DNA of 64,000 nucleotides from Prinia subflava (taxonomy: Eukaryota; Chordata; Aves; Passeriformes; Cisticolidae). Positions 37,201-46,856 of the stretch are shown piece by piece. Location of the stretch: contig NC_086283.1 in NCBI RefSeq assembly GCF_021018805.1, positions 16,396,162 through 16,460,161 of the forward strand, in the 5' to 3' direction. The notes beneath the pieces are model-generated. The model searched no databases. It was given only the letters and a program-made list of their open reading frames with translations, and was not told the DNA's origin. Both the position numbers and the translations under genes were made by a program. Each line of letters begins with the position of its first letter. Position 1 is the stretch's first letter.

Positions 37201-37473
37201 GTGGCAGTGGCAGAGCTGTGGGGCCCTCATTATTCTGATCCCAGTCTCATTTGCCTGGTGCCAATGGAGCAGCAAACTCAAATTCTTGCCTCCCAATGCG
37301 TTTTGTGGTTTTCTTTCTTCCAGATTGTGCACCATGGACGACAGCTTGTGGCAACTGTGTGTGGCCATGTGTTCTGCAGTAGATGCCTCCCTATTGCCCT
37401 GGAGACTTCTCCTTTATGCCCAACCTGCAGGATGCAACTCATTCCAGAGATATATTTTCCCATTTATTTATGA
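28227..37473 (+). CDS. RNF4-like SUMO-targeted ubiquitin ligase, copy R (complete)
   Basis: Coding exons: 28227-28235, 28710-28845, 29591-29685, 29986-30089, 30500-30554, 31070-31173, 31603-31657, 31851-31942, 32335-32389, 32504-32601, 33028-33082, 33598-33701, 34095-34149, 35256-35403, 36949-37003 and 37324-37473 (stop TGA). All have GT-AG edges. Phases fit except between 34149 and 35256, where one short exon is probably missing. The family role is SUMO-chain recognition by SIMs and ubiquitin transfer by a dimeric RING in the nucleus. Start: MSS joins in frame to RKRPGGAV, mirroring the MSTRKRRGGAI start of vertebrate RNF4. The gene has six exon pairs where RNF4 has one acidic linker, so the product is about 455-460 residues. 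No stop or frameshift was seen, so I treat it as potentially functional. Its RING C-terminal end differs strongly from L2. Confidence 0.8.
28710..28845 (+). CDS. N-terminal basic exon of R
   Basis: The acceptor ctctctctcag precedes CGA-AAG-CGC. The frame reads RKRPGGAV...PAQKRSRL, the counterpart of RKRRGGAINSRQAQKRTRE in RNF4 and probably its nuclear-localising basic region. An in-frame TAA lies just upstream in the intron, so the ATG must come from the previous exon, as found at 28,227. Confidence 0.85.
29591..29685 (+). CDS. SUMO-interacting-motif exon of R
   Basis: The frame reads E-IIDLTGE, then VIDLTGE, then EVIIISDDES. That is two hydrophobic-acidic SIM cores of the V/I-x-DLT type, plus a third I/V-rich core followed by acidic residues. 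RNF4 has the same series (IVDLTCE, VVVDLT, SVVIV). SIMs bind poly-SUMO chains. The first SIM of RNF4 (around IELVE) is not obvious here. The exon enters in phase 1 and leaves in phase 0. Confidence 0.9.
29986..30554 (+). CDS. Linker module 1 of R (exons 29986-30089 and 30500-30554)
   Basis: The first exon (104 nt) reads DREQSQQQPPV...AREDEEDISDFD. The second (55 nt) reads DWLRHNFDRPYWSDEDSE. The pair enters and leaves in phase 0, so it can be duplicated without breaking the frame. The 55-nt exon has the same size and phases as the RING exon 36949-37003 but no cysteines. Confidence 0.78.
30899..31009 (+). other. Possible alternative terminal exon without a RING (first of three copies)
   Basis: After the acceptor gtgtcttcag an open frame in phase 0 (the phase left by exon 30500-30554) reads QQFTFYGVFMAFTFEV... 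for 36 codons to TGA. Related versions lie at 33427-33537 and from 34479. The position and upstream intron match the second RING exon (37324-37473), so this is either a decayed RING exon or an alternative 3' end. No polyadenylation signal was seen nearby. Transcript data would decide. Confidence 0.3.
31070..31657 (+). CDS. Linker module 2 of R (exons 31070-31173 and 31603-31657)
   Basis: The first exon is nearly identical to 29986-30089. The second is 55 nt and reads DPWPAGPASPPSSDDDDSE once joined, a proline- and aspartate-rich variant of the same cassette. Confidence 0.75.
31851..32389 (+). CDS. Linker module 3 of R (exons 31851-31942 and 32335-32389)
   Basis: The 92-nt exon reads DWEPPNSFRRAENSAERAARDAEE and is a diverged, shorter form of the 104-nt exon. 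The 55-nt partner reads RWPDSVDLSRFWMHSYSD. The acceptor of the latter is TTAGCAG, a tandem NAGNAG type, so one residue could be optionally included. Confidence 0.7.
32504..33082 (+). CDS. Linker module 4 of R (exons 32504-32601 and 33028-33082)
   Basis: The 98-nt exon reads WWYLRRQPRLVRAEENSAG, more basic than its sisters. The 55-nt exon reads GAQPAGPASPPPSEAEDSE across the junction. The bases around its acceptor (ttctggttctgtttccttag then TGCACAGC) closely resemble those of the RING exon 36949-37003. Confidence 0.7.
33598..34149 (+). CDS. Linker module 5 of R (exons 33598-33701 and 34095-34149)
   Basis: This is again close to module 1. R has Tyr at DISYFD where L1 and L2 have DISDFD. After the second exon the introns hold a further, decayed copy of the 104-nt exon near 34,649, which carries a stop and is not expected to be used. 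Confidence 0.75.
35256..35403 (+). CDS. Acidic exon preceding the RING in R
   Basis: Reading GRERRNVPLNNQ...AGQGSEEEDTADSE, this exon is the sixth member of the long linker series. Its 3' part (GACAGGGATCAGAGG) matches the start of the 104-nt exons. It ends in phase 2 into the RING exon. Its entry phase is 1, which does not fit exon 34095-34149. The only short candidate I found that would link them is 34876-34885 before GTGAGT. Confidence 0.6.
36949..37473 (+). CDS. RING-domain exons of R
   Basis: Exon 36949-37003 carries RCPICWDFYSE. Exon 37324-37473 carries CGHVFCSRC, then CPTC, and ends FPIYL before TGA. All eight C3HC4 zinc ligands and the arginine after the last cysteine are present. 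From the mid-RING onward the residues differ from L2 at about a dozen positions (for example SPLCPTCRMQLIPEIYF against TYMCPTCREYLRPDEYH), although the preceding intron is nearly identical. Confidence 0.85.
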
Positions 37474-37589
37474 GTCCTTCTCCAGACAGACTCATCTTGA
37501 TCTTGGACAATAGGCAGTGTAGAGACTTGTTTCTTTAGGTATATAGTTCTTCCTGTGTAGAGTTTCATTTTTTGTTGAATTCAATTCTA

Positions 37590-37595
37590 AATAAA
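37590..37595 (+). promoter_or_regulatory. Polyadenylation signal of RNF4-like copy R
   Basis: AATAAA lies 117 nt after the stop codon and is followed by GT-rich sequence, in the same context as in L2. Confidence 0.75.
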
Positions 37596-37935
37596 GTTTT
37601 GGTTGATTTAAATACAGTTGGTCTGCTCTTCTGTGCTGGACTCTGCTGACAGACAAAGATGTTGGTCAACAGGTGGAAATAAGGCTCTTGGTTTGAGCAG
37701 GCAGCAGCTCATTCTTTTCATCACAATGTAGTCATTGATTTGGGGGAAATATGCTACAGCCATAGGCTTTGTAGTTCTTGTGGCCAGCGTGTGTTGTATG
37801 GGGAAAAAGAAATTGGCCCTGCTTGGGGTGTGTGGGATTCCATTTCTCAGGCCAGACTCTGGTGGACGCTTTGGTGAAAATGTCGGGATTCCATTGCTCA
37901 GAAGGTGGAAAGAGGAGCAGGTTGTGCACACAGGG

Positions 37936-39841
37936 GGTTGGGGAAGGATGTTAAGGAGAAGTTCAATTTGAGGTAGAGATGGACTTTTAGTCTCGAAAAA
38001 AGAGTCTCATGATTGACTTTCAGCATCTCCTCACTGCCTCCAAGTCTATAGGTACTGGAGGTGGTGGTATTTTCACCTTTTGTTTCTTGGAATGTTGGTT
38101 TGGTAGGTGCAGATGCCCTGTTTTCTTTCCTTTTTCCTGGATCCAAATATGCTTTAGTACCCAATTTCCCATTGTATTTTCAGTAAGGGAAGAAATTCTG
38201 CCAGAATTTTAGTGTGCAAGGTAGTAATTCTGGACGATGCAGTATTTTTCCATGAGAATATAATAGAGGCCAGTGATATTGGTGCAAATGGAAGCGTTGT
38301 GTTTTCAGGGCAGGCAGTAAGGCTTGCACATCACTTTCAATGTAACAATGTTTGTGCCTTTTGGCAGCCCAAGGGATCAATAATTGTTGTTTTTGGGAAT
38401 TGGGCAGGAAGTCAAAGCCCTGGCATTCCAGCTGGTCCTCAGAGATCAGAGGAGCTGGGAGGGGCCTGATCTTCATTTCTGATTACAGCCACTTTAGCAC
38501 TGCCAAGGTGGTCAAGTCCAAGAGAAGAAGTCTCCTGAGCACAGACACACCAAGGGTGCATTTTCCACTGCCGTGCTCTGGGTCTGATCACATTTCAAAA
38601 GATCCTACACACTCCAGAATCGCCAACAGTGTGGTTTATTGAATCAACAGGAGAGCAAGTTCAGGATTGCTGCCAGTTCAGGGCACTGGCTACTGAGTGT
38701 TGATGTGTGTACCAACAGAAAAAGATAGTAAGAGAGAGATTATAGTAGTGAGATCTATCTATCTGTCTGTCTAGATAGCTGTCTGTCTATCTATCTATCT
38801 TTCAATGTATCTATCTATCTGTCTATCTGTCTTTCTATCTGTCTTTCTATCTGTCTGTCTATCTATTTATCATTTCTATTATTGAATCTTCCCAGCTCTA
38901 GTCCAAAGCAGTTGGAGCTGCAAAGCTCATCTAAAGGCACCCCTTTCAGATGAAGAGGAGAGACAGGTTCCATCGACCAGTCCTGAGCAGGCAGAGATGT
39001 TTCCCCCTGTAGACATGGGGGTTTTTCCCCTCAGAGTTTTTTCCTTTTCCAGCCTTTTCTTCCCTGAAGCCCCCAGTTAAGTCTTTAAATTTCTGCCTGT
39101 CCTAGCAAGGTGGAAAAATTCCATGGTTTTGGCGATATTTGGTGACTCTGGTCATACATGCATGACATGGATCATCATTGCCTTCCCTGGCATCCTCAGG
39201 TGTTTGCAAGTTAATTTGTTGACGGGGCCTAACGTGGGTCTCTGTTACTGCCAGTCAGAATTCTCAGTTGACAAGAGAGAGAGAATAAACTCCTTGGTCC
39301 TCCTCCATATACTGAGGTGGTCGTAGAGGCTCTCTGACCTCCATCCGAGGATTTTTGCATGCATCCTTATCTCCTGAATGACCGGGATCTACAGCAAGAG
39401 TGTAGATGTCAGAAAGGCAGGAATGGCAGAGCAGGCCTGAAGAGAACATCAAGTCCAGAAGTGTCTCTCACAAGGAGTGAGCTCACACAGGAAGCCACCT
39501 GCAAAGCCAGGATGGAGCTGTGGGACAGGGCTGGCTCTCAGTCACTAACAGAAAGACAAACAGGACACAGCAGAAGCAGAGGGAGGCCCTCACTAGAGCC
39601 TTGAGAAATATCACAGCTTCCCTGTCAGCTTCCTGAGAGGCTGTTGGAGTTCCAGCCCCAGATGGACCCTGATTGTCCTGCCAGTGTCACTCTGAAATCT
39701 TTGCCTTCCTACGGGCAGAGAATGACCCAGAAGAGCAGCAGCACTGTGCTTTGGGAACATGTGTGCCCACCAGTCTTCAACTCTTGCCCCACAAATGTTG
39801 CATGGGAAGTTGAAAGCCATCTTCTCTTGCTTTCTGTGCAG
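37936..39841. other. Stretch between R and the coiled-coil/kinase pseudogene
   Basis: No gene could be supported. It holds a TATC/TGTC tetranucleotide array (38,752-38,871). Earlier exons of the downstream coiled-coil gene may lie here, but none has a convincing splice frame. Confidence 0.5.
38752..38871. repeat. Tetranucleotide microsatellite (TATC/TGTC)n
   Basis: This is an interrupted run of tatc, tgtc and tttc units over about 120 bp. Confidence 0.9.
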
Positions 39842-42020
39842 GTCCTTCCAGACAAAGAGCATGGGCAGATTGTTTTATCAGACATGCCATGCCAGACTCA
39901 GGGAGAGCTGTTCCCAGCCCAAGAGCAGGAAGAGCAGCTCACGCAGCAGGTGGAAGTGCCCCAGGAGAAGGGCCAGGTAAGCCTGGCTCACCAGGGGACA
40001 GAGTGAAGGGCAGGAAGAGGGTCATAAAATGGAGCTCTTGGGACTGAGGAAGCCACGAGTCCCACAGGCACTGTAAGCACAGAGCCTTGTCATCTGCAGA
40101 GATCAGCATTGGGAAAGGAGGGTTACAATGGAAGCAGAGGTGGGCAGGGAAGCAGAAAGAAGGGGCTGAATGAATGTGATTTTGGGGCTGAAAGAGGGAA
40201 AGCTGAGCCTGATGGCAGCTCCCTGTCACTTGCTCTGCATTTGTGTGTACAGACCATCAAGGCAGAATCACAAGCAGAGCTGCACGAAGCTCAGGGTGAC
40301 ATCAAGGCAGACAAGAGGAGTGTTGGGGGTTAGATTTGTTTTGGGTTTTTTTTCACTTACAGAATTTTTTTTTCCCATAAGTTTCCAAGAGGCCTTGATG
40401 ACTACTTAGTCAGAACAAAAGGGAGTACTTGAGGGACATGGCAGCACAAGGGTACACTTATTATTTTTGAGTCTCTGGGAGTGTCCCTCAGAGGGGAGAG
40501 ATGACGAGCTTTGGGAAAGGCAAGACAGAGCTGGGGGAGGGGGGTTCACTCTTGCTCTCAGCGCCGAGGAGGACGGTCAGGCTGTCCCCACTACAGGAAG
40601 AGTTCACGGTCATCACTCTGCCTCTGCCTCGTCCTGGGAAATCTATCATCCATCTGCTCGTGTACCCAGGAATCCTGAGCTCGCTTTCTCCAGCCCTGCC
40701 CCCACCGCCGCTGCTTCTTCGGAGCTTTGAGGTTCTCCTGCTACTCTGTAGCCCTGCCCTGCCCAGCCCTGCCAGGACACCCCCTGCCATTCCAGCTACC
40801 AGCACAGAGCTCCTCATCTCATCCACCAGCCCGGGACTTTCCTCCCTTCCAGCTCGGCCTCTCAGAGTCCTGCAGGGGTACCGAGATCAAACTGCCCTGG
40901 GCGTTTTTGTGAAAGAAAGCCCTCAAGGTTCCTGGTTCTGTTTATTATTAATGCTGTAGTTGTTGTTTGTTTGTTGTTTTGTCATATATACTAGTAAAGA
41001 ACTCTTATTCCTATCCCCATACCTCTGTCTGAAAGCTCCTTTAATTTTTTTAATTAGAATAATTTGAAGGGAGGGGATTCGAATTCTCCATCTCTAGGGA
41101 GGTCCTGCCCCCTTCCTAGCAGGTATCTGTCTTTCAAACCAAGACAAGGAGGAACAAGGAAGAGATGAGAAATATGCAAGAAGAGATGAATCTCCCTGAG
41201 CAGAGGGGCAATCAACAAAACCAGGTGAGTGAAAGAGTGGTAGCTCCTCCACTCATGAAACATCCTCTCTCTTGTTTTTTACAGAACATCAAGCTGCAGG
41301 CAGAGCTGCAGGGAACTGAGGCTAGGATCAGTGCAAGGGAGAAGAGGCTGGAGGAAGAAAGGAAAAGCATCCCAGAGGTACTTAATCCCCACAATCAGGT
41401 TCCAAAAAAATGCCAGTGACTGGAAGAGCGACAGCCACCACAGTCACCAGACTGGTGCTTTCTGCCCTTCTTGCCTTTCCACTGCAGAGCAGCAGGGGGG
41501 TGGGGTGACACCTGTGAGTGCCATCCTGCAGTAGTGTCTATGACAGCCACTGTGAGGGACATTTCCTGGTAAATTGAATCTCAACTGCTGCCCTGGACTG
41601 TGGAACTAGTCCTTTGGCCTTTTGGGCAGCAGTCATCCAAATGGATTCCTGCTCTCCTTGTTTCTTGAGGTGTTTTTACAGTGGAACATGGTGACTCAGG
41701 TGCAGGATTGAAACAAGCTCTGTGTATCCCTTTGAATCTGCTCTTTCCCTTTCCTCACAGTTGATGACTCTTGGCTGACAGGGACAAGCTGTAGTCTCTG
41801 ACTGCTTTGTTCTCTTTGACTTGAGGTGGAAGTGTTGACATCTCAGCCGGTGGCCAGCAAAGATTCCCAGCAAGTGACTGGCAACGAGGAGCCCCAAGTT
41901 GGGCGTGAGGCAAAGGAAGAGTCTCTACCAGAAGTGCTGCAGGTTGAGCATGACCTGATGGCAGTGGTGGAAAAGAGGACTCAGTGGAAGGAGGCAGAAC
42001 ATTTCAACAAGGAGCTGCAA
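39842..42020 (+). pseudogene. Coiled-coil exons of the pseudogene
   Basis: Exons 39842-39976 (45 codons), 40253-40320 joined with 41152-41224 (47 codons), 41285-41377 (31 codons) and 41826-42020 (65 codons) are rich in E, Q, K and R with leucines at helical spacing (for example KLQAELQGTEARISAREKRL). They resemble long centrosomal or rootletin-type coiled coils in character, but I cannot assign a family. All are phase 0 to phase 0. Upstream exons including the start codon were not identified. Confidence 0.6.
40321..41146 (-). mobile_element. Solo LTR inserted in a coiled-coil exon, 826 bp (LTR-C)
   Basis: On the minus strand it starts TGTCTTGGTTTGAAAG and ends CCCCCAACA. AGGAG is duplicated at 40,316-40,320 and 41,147-41,151. 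Removing the insert and one AGGAG leaves a 141-nt open exon, which confirms the boundaries. The start resembles a common songbird LTR type as I remember it. No internal retroviral genes are present. Confidence 0.85.
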
Positions 42021-42331
42021 GTGTGTCTGCAGCACTTGGAGGGGGGAAAGGGTTCTTGGGAGGGTGTGGAATGGTCATTGTGGCAGTCATCCTTCAAAAA
42101 ATCCATGAAAATGGATTTTGGAGAAAGTGGAACCTGAATCTGGCCATGAACTCAAGTAAAAACAGCCTTTGGTTTTGACCCATCCACTTTGAGAAGTGGA
42201 CATCAGAAAAAATGCATTTAAGAGCAGTGCATGTGGCTGGCAGCATCTTCCTAAGGGCTTGCATTTGAAAAGGGATCTCGGGGCAATCTCTGCCAGCCAC
42301 CTCTCTGACACAAACTCCTTTGTTGTCTCAG

Positions 42332-42503
42332 ATCTGCACAGGCTCTTCTATTGAACCTGCTGCAGCAGCAGCGGCGGTGTCATCTAAAGGAGCCTTTGCT
42401 GCCCAAGCTGAGAAGTGGAGACCGGGCAGTTGGTTCATCTGTGGCGCTCACGCAGCTGCTGGTCCGCAACAGGAGATTGAGGATGACTGCCTGCAGCTAC
42501 TGG
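42332..42503 (+). pseudogene. Linker exon between coiled coil and kinase
   Basis: After tgttgtctcag this 172-nt exon is open in phase 0, with an alanine run and an acidic end (QQEIEDDCLQLL). It leaves in phase 1, exactly what exon 44554-44620 needs. I do not recognise a domain in it. Confidence 0.5.
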
Positions 42504-42919
42504 GTATGTCTTGTCTATTTAGTGTCTGAGGGACAGTGTCTTGTGTGCACGTGTCAGCACAGCTGAGCCAACTGTTCCTTCTCAGTCTGGTGTCACAGGG
42601 ACATTTAGGACTCCCCACAGGAACTGCTGTGCTGCGAGACAGCGAGAGAGTGCTCGGGGTGTTCCTGCTGCCTCTGAGAACAGTTGGATGTGCTTGGATT
42701 TGCCTGAGCTTCCCCATCTGCTAAAGGCAGAAGCAGGGTTTGTTCCTGGATCAGCAGAAGGCTGTGACCTAGCAAATGATCTAGGCAAGTCCTGTGTGCT
42801 AGTGGCCAACCTGGATAGAATATTTAGCTTCCTAAACTCTCCTTAGACTCCTGACTTCTCACCACTCATCAGAGCAAAAACAGTTCACAGAAATTGATTG
42901 GTGTTGACATTTTATCTTT

Positions 42920-43015
42920 TTGTTGTGATTTTGATTTTTTGGGGGGGTTTTGTTTGTTTCTTTGTTTGTTTTGGGTTTGTTTTGGTGGTTGTTGTTGTTG
43001 GGGTTTTTTTTTGGT
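42920..43015. repeat. T/G-rich simple sequence
   Basis: This run of tttgt, ttgttg and gggggtttt units lies in an intron of the pseudogene. No coding content. Confidence 0.75.
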
Positions 43016-44553
43016 AGAGTTATTTTCTCCATCCTGAAGGAGCTCTTCTGTGCCATGTGTCTTACTGGTGTCATTTATATGACTGTTTTTATTACCACTA
43101 CTACATCTAGAGAGTTTTGTATGAGAATAATGTCTATTGGTCAGTGAGAATTGCTTTGAAAAAATGTCTGGTGACAGCAGAAACAGAGAGCAAGAGTTGT
43201 TTCTATTGCGCCCCCAATGAAAAACCGGATATGTTTGTAACAATCTGTATTTAATATCCAAGTTTTGTTCTTATAAAGGTGTGTCCAAGAGACACATCAA
43301 GGGGGCGTGATCAGATAAAACTGCGCTGTAGGCATTTCTCAGCAGCCCCTCTGCTGTATATTTCTCAGGTCCATGGCACCTTTTCATACCTGATTCCCAG
43401 TCATTCCCATGACTGTTAGAATCCTACCCATTGGCCCAATCCATGCTCAGGTCAGTCTCTAAGAAAACGCATCACGCCCTTTGTGATTCTGCAGCACAAG
43501 TCATTTAATCTGCATCTTGGCCATAACAGCTGCCAGTGCTGTGCTCTGCGATGAGACCTGGTGGGGCTGAGAACAGAGCCAGGTTGACTCTCTGTCTGCC
43601 ATCAGCTGTTGGGACAAAGAGGGTGCAGATCTGCATCGTGGTGTATCTGATCTTAAAGCCAATCCTGTTGTGTCCTGAAAGGGGGCAACAGCTTGTAAGG
43701 GGCTCCGGCTGGCTGTGCCTTCTTCCATTGCTGTCAGTGCTCGTGCCTTGGGCTTTGCCAGCTTTCTTGTGGTAGCTGCCCTGGCCCTGAGGGCTGCTGT
43801 GAGTGCAGAGGCTGGAGCCTCCCTTAGCTGGGAGGGTCCCGCTGCCGCCTGGCCGCTGCAGCGCGGAGCTGGCCGGAGGCAGCATTCCCTGCTCGGGGCC
43901 GGCTTCGGCATGGCACGGCCTGGACTGACGAGAGGGTCAGCATCTCCTCTGGGCAGCTGTCTGTGTCAGGGCAGCACCTGAGGAGCTCTGCTGTCCCTGC
44001 TGCCCTTACCCGCTGTGCCGAGCTGGGAAGGTGGGGACGTGTGCCATGCTGAGAGGGCGAGTCCAATGACAGCGACTGATCCGTGCTGTCAGGATGAAGA
44101 GAAGCAGTGTGGTCCTTCACACGGGGCACGGGCAAGGGCGTCTTGGAGCTCAGCCTGCTCATCAAGGGTGAGGGTCCTGATGCTGAAAGCCCCCTTGGGA
44201 CTGGTTATAGTGTGAGCTGCTCCAGTTTACAAACGGAAAGGCATTCTTTTGGCAAACTGCTGCTAGGTGGAGAAGATGCCCTCCTCTCCTGAGAATGCAT
44301 CTCCCTGTGCTTTGTTTTCTGTCAAGAGATCTCTTGAAAAGGACTGTAGAAAATCAGTCTTTGTGCTGGCCATTTGTACTGCAGAGCTGCCTGTCTTGTT
44401 GCGCTTGTAGTTGCTTCTTGTTGTTGTTTACCCAGCTGACCACAAAGGACTCAGAGGCCCAGACAGTGGGGCTGCCATTTTTATCTCCTCGACGCTGCAA
44501 TCTCTGCTTTCAAATGAGCACTTGGCTTATTTTTTTTTTTTTTTCCCCCCCAG
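43016..44553. other. Intron of the pseudogene, nothing else supported
   Basis: This is sequence between the linker exon and the first kinase exon. A minus-strand open frame at 43,501-43,911 is CG-rich and unrecognised, and I do not call it. The T-rich run at 44,530-44,544 is part of the polypyrimidine tract before the exon at 44,554. Confidence 0.5.
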
Positions 44554-46082
44554 AGAGAGTGGTGACCATGGAAAATGCCACCCTGAGGAAATACATCCCA
44601 TGGGAAAATATCAGCAGCGGGTGAGTCCAACCACAGTGACTTCTGCACAACCAGGTGATTTGCTGGTGCAGTATCTATCAAGTCAGAAGCCAGGCAAGCT
44701 GCAAACATATTCAGACACCAGCGTTAGTCTGCCCCATCTCTCAGTACTGGCCAGAGTTTGTAAGCATGGTCAGAAGGCATTGTCAAAGACACTTGTATTT
44801 CATTGCCAGAAACTGCAACCTCCCCCTTATCACAGCAGTGAGTTCTCCGAATATTTCTTTCCAAGAGTTTGCAGAAGGAAATCGTCTGTGGTCAGGATAA
44901 AAACTGCACAGTTTAGAACCTGAAATCCAAGATGAAAGAGTAAACTGGGCTTTTGAGCTGAGGCAGTAAACTCTAATGCTTCAGCTGCAGTACCCATGCG
45001 CTTGAGAGGAAAATGCATCATCTGCCTTCTGGCAGATGCCTCCTGCACCCTGCAGGCTTTAGGCATTTCTCCAGCAGATCTCTCCTGTCTGGACCAGCTT
45101 TCACTCCACGATCTGAATGGCTTCTCCTTTCGTTGCTACTGTTTTGTTTCTAGGGCTTTTGGAGCTGTGTGTAGAGCACTTGACACTGCCATGGGACAGG
45201 AGGTAAACGTCAACAGCCCCTACAGACTCTGCTGCTCTCGAGGGCTTTTGTCTGTGGTGTGAGCTGTGGCGGCAGTTTTGGGTAGAGCTGTGTTGAAAAG
45301 AAGAAGCACAAGAAGCACGGCCTGGTGCCAGCCTGTAAATTGCCATTATGGCAGTCTTTGTCCTTCTCAGCTGCCAGAAGGAAGGCAAGGAGGGCAGTGG
45401 TTCCTTTCAGAGAAGGATGCTCTCACTTGCTCAATTGCTAAAACAAAGGTCGTGCCTCTTAGAGCATCTCAGTGCTCTTTGCAGCTACGGCTTGAGTCCT
45501 GAATTCTCATTTCTGCCTGCCAGCAAATACATCTGAAGGTTCCTGGGAGCTCCTTAGCCACCTGCAGTGCTGCATGTGAGAACTGCCCATAGGGAGAGAT
45601 CTGCAAGGCGTCCCTCAAAGCCCTAAGCTGTGCCCACAGCCCAAGATGTATCCACAGAGTACCAAGGCCTGGATTACTACTTCTGAAGTACAGAGAAACA
45701 GCTGTGTGGCCAGAGCTTTGTGGGTGATTGTTGAGACACCGTTGTTAACAAGTGCACAAGGTAAAACATCAGTGGCCGCATATCCTGTAACTGACCCTCA
45801 ATGGAACAGAGAAACCGGCTGTTGGAATGTCAGCTCCTAATGACTCCTTTCTCTAATCACAGGCCACTGTGGCCCAGCTCAGTTGTGTCATTGCAAAATC
45901 ACTCACTCCTTGTGCGTTGTGGTCTTGTGCCACCACTTTCAAAAGTTACTGCTTTTCAATGTCACTTTAGGTGGCCATAAAGAAAATCAATCTGGCAGGA
46001 CCGAGGAAGAAGCAATTGACCTCTAATGAGATCAAGATCATGAAAAGGCTAAGGGGTCCAAGTTTGTAAATTATTTAGGCAG
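44554..46082 (+). pseudogene. Kinase N-lobe exons (44554-44620, 45154-45202, 45971-46082)
   Basis: Joined, the exons read KYIPWENISSGAFGAV and then CRALDTAMGQE followed by VAIKKINLAG. In PAK this is KYTRFEKIGQGASGTV...ALDIATGQEVAIKQMNL. The first glycine of the nucleotide loop is serine here. The catalytic lysine is kept. In the last exon (112 nt; 113 expected) one base is missing around 46,065, so the VNYLG segment is out of frame and a TAA follows SL. Confidence 0.8.
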
Positions 46083-46738
46083 GTGAGTGGTCGTGGTCTT
46101 ATGCCATGAATGTTTGTTTACACACAAAAAGTATGCAAGGTTCAAAATCCACTTTAGCCACTGGCAGAAAAGAGAGCTGTTAATTATTGGTTACTTATTA
46201 TTTCTCTACTCATCTCCAATGGATGGGAAGAGAGTGCATTTTGTCTGCATGAGTCTTCCCTGGCACACCTGTAATTTGAAAATTGTTCAAAAACCTGGAC
46301 CAACCCTACCACAGTAAGTCAATACCCTCTAAGTTCTCTAGCTCCATGTTGTTGTTCCAGGATGGATTTTTTCCAAGTTTCTTAAATGCTGCTGAGCCAT
46401 CCTAGAGAGGATTTCCCTTGGATTGTTGGCCCTCTTTCCATAGCTGTCTGTGCTAGGAACACTAGGTGCTCATTTGCAGAAATACCATGAGTGAGAGGTT
46501 TTTAATCTTGGCTGTTACTAAACGGCATTTTTCACTTGTTGGCCATCTGAGATACCTCCTTTTCACAGCTGTGCCATTCTCCTTGAGACTGCATAGACTG
46601 CAAACAGTGCACAGCCTCGAGGGAGTGTCTATTCCTTTGATTCTGTCCTTGATACAAAGGGCCCTGGAAACAAGAATCGAGCCAAAAACCAATGTAGCCT
46701 TGCATGTTCATCTGCACGGCCTTGTTTCCTTCTTGCAT

Positions 46739-46856
46739 CTACCTTGTGCATGAGGAAGTCTGGCTGGTGATGGAGTACATGGATGGAGGCACTCTGAGCG
46801 ACATCATCCGTGAGCCTCACATATACCAAGGGGAGATCACCACAATCAGTCAGCAG
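46739..46856 (+). pseudogene. Kinase hinge exon with lost splice acceptor
   Basis: It reads [21 protein letters not shown] and onward, the counterpart of [21 protein letters not shown] in PAK. A pyrimidine-rich tract ends in TTGCAT instead of TTGCAG immediately before the expected first base, so the AG is lost at 46,737-46,738. Expected length (118 nt) and phases fit the neighbours. Confidence 0.8.

Larger units (their letters stand above)
23228..37935 (+). repeat. Right arm of the inverted amplicon
   Basis: This is an inverted, circularly permuted copy of the amplified unit. Positions 27,046-37,935 pair with 10,130-21,127 (sum about 48,173). Positions 23,228-27,045 pair with the intergenic part of copy 1, 7,480-9,932 (sum 34,525 beyond the LTR, 33,158 before it). 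The 1,367-bp jump in the sum equals one inserted LTR plus its 5-bp target duplication. The inner end falls beside a (TA)n run. The outer end fades near 37,935, beyond the polyadenylation signal of the R gene. Confidence 0.9.

Noticed and set aside
38752..38871. Possible CRISPR-like array
   Set aside because: It is a simple tetranucleotide microsatellite in a vertebrate genome, with no spacer structure.
43501..43911. Minus-strand frame of 136 codons, at first suspected to be histone-like
   Set aside because: The basic, alanine-rich composition suggested a histone, but no histone motif is present. It lies in an intron of the pseudogene.
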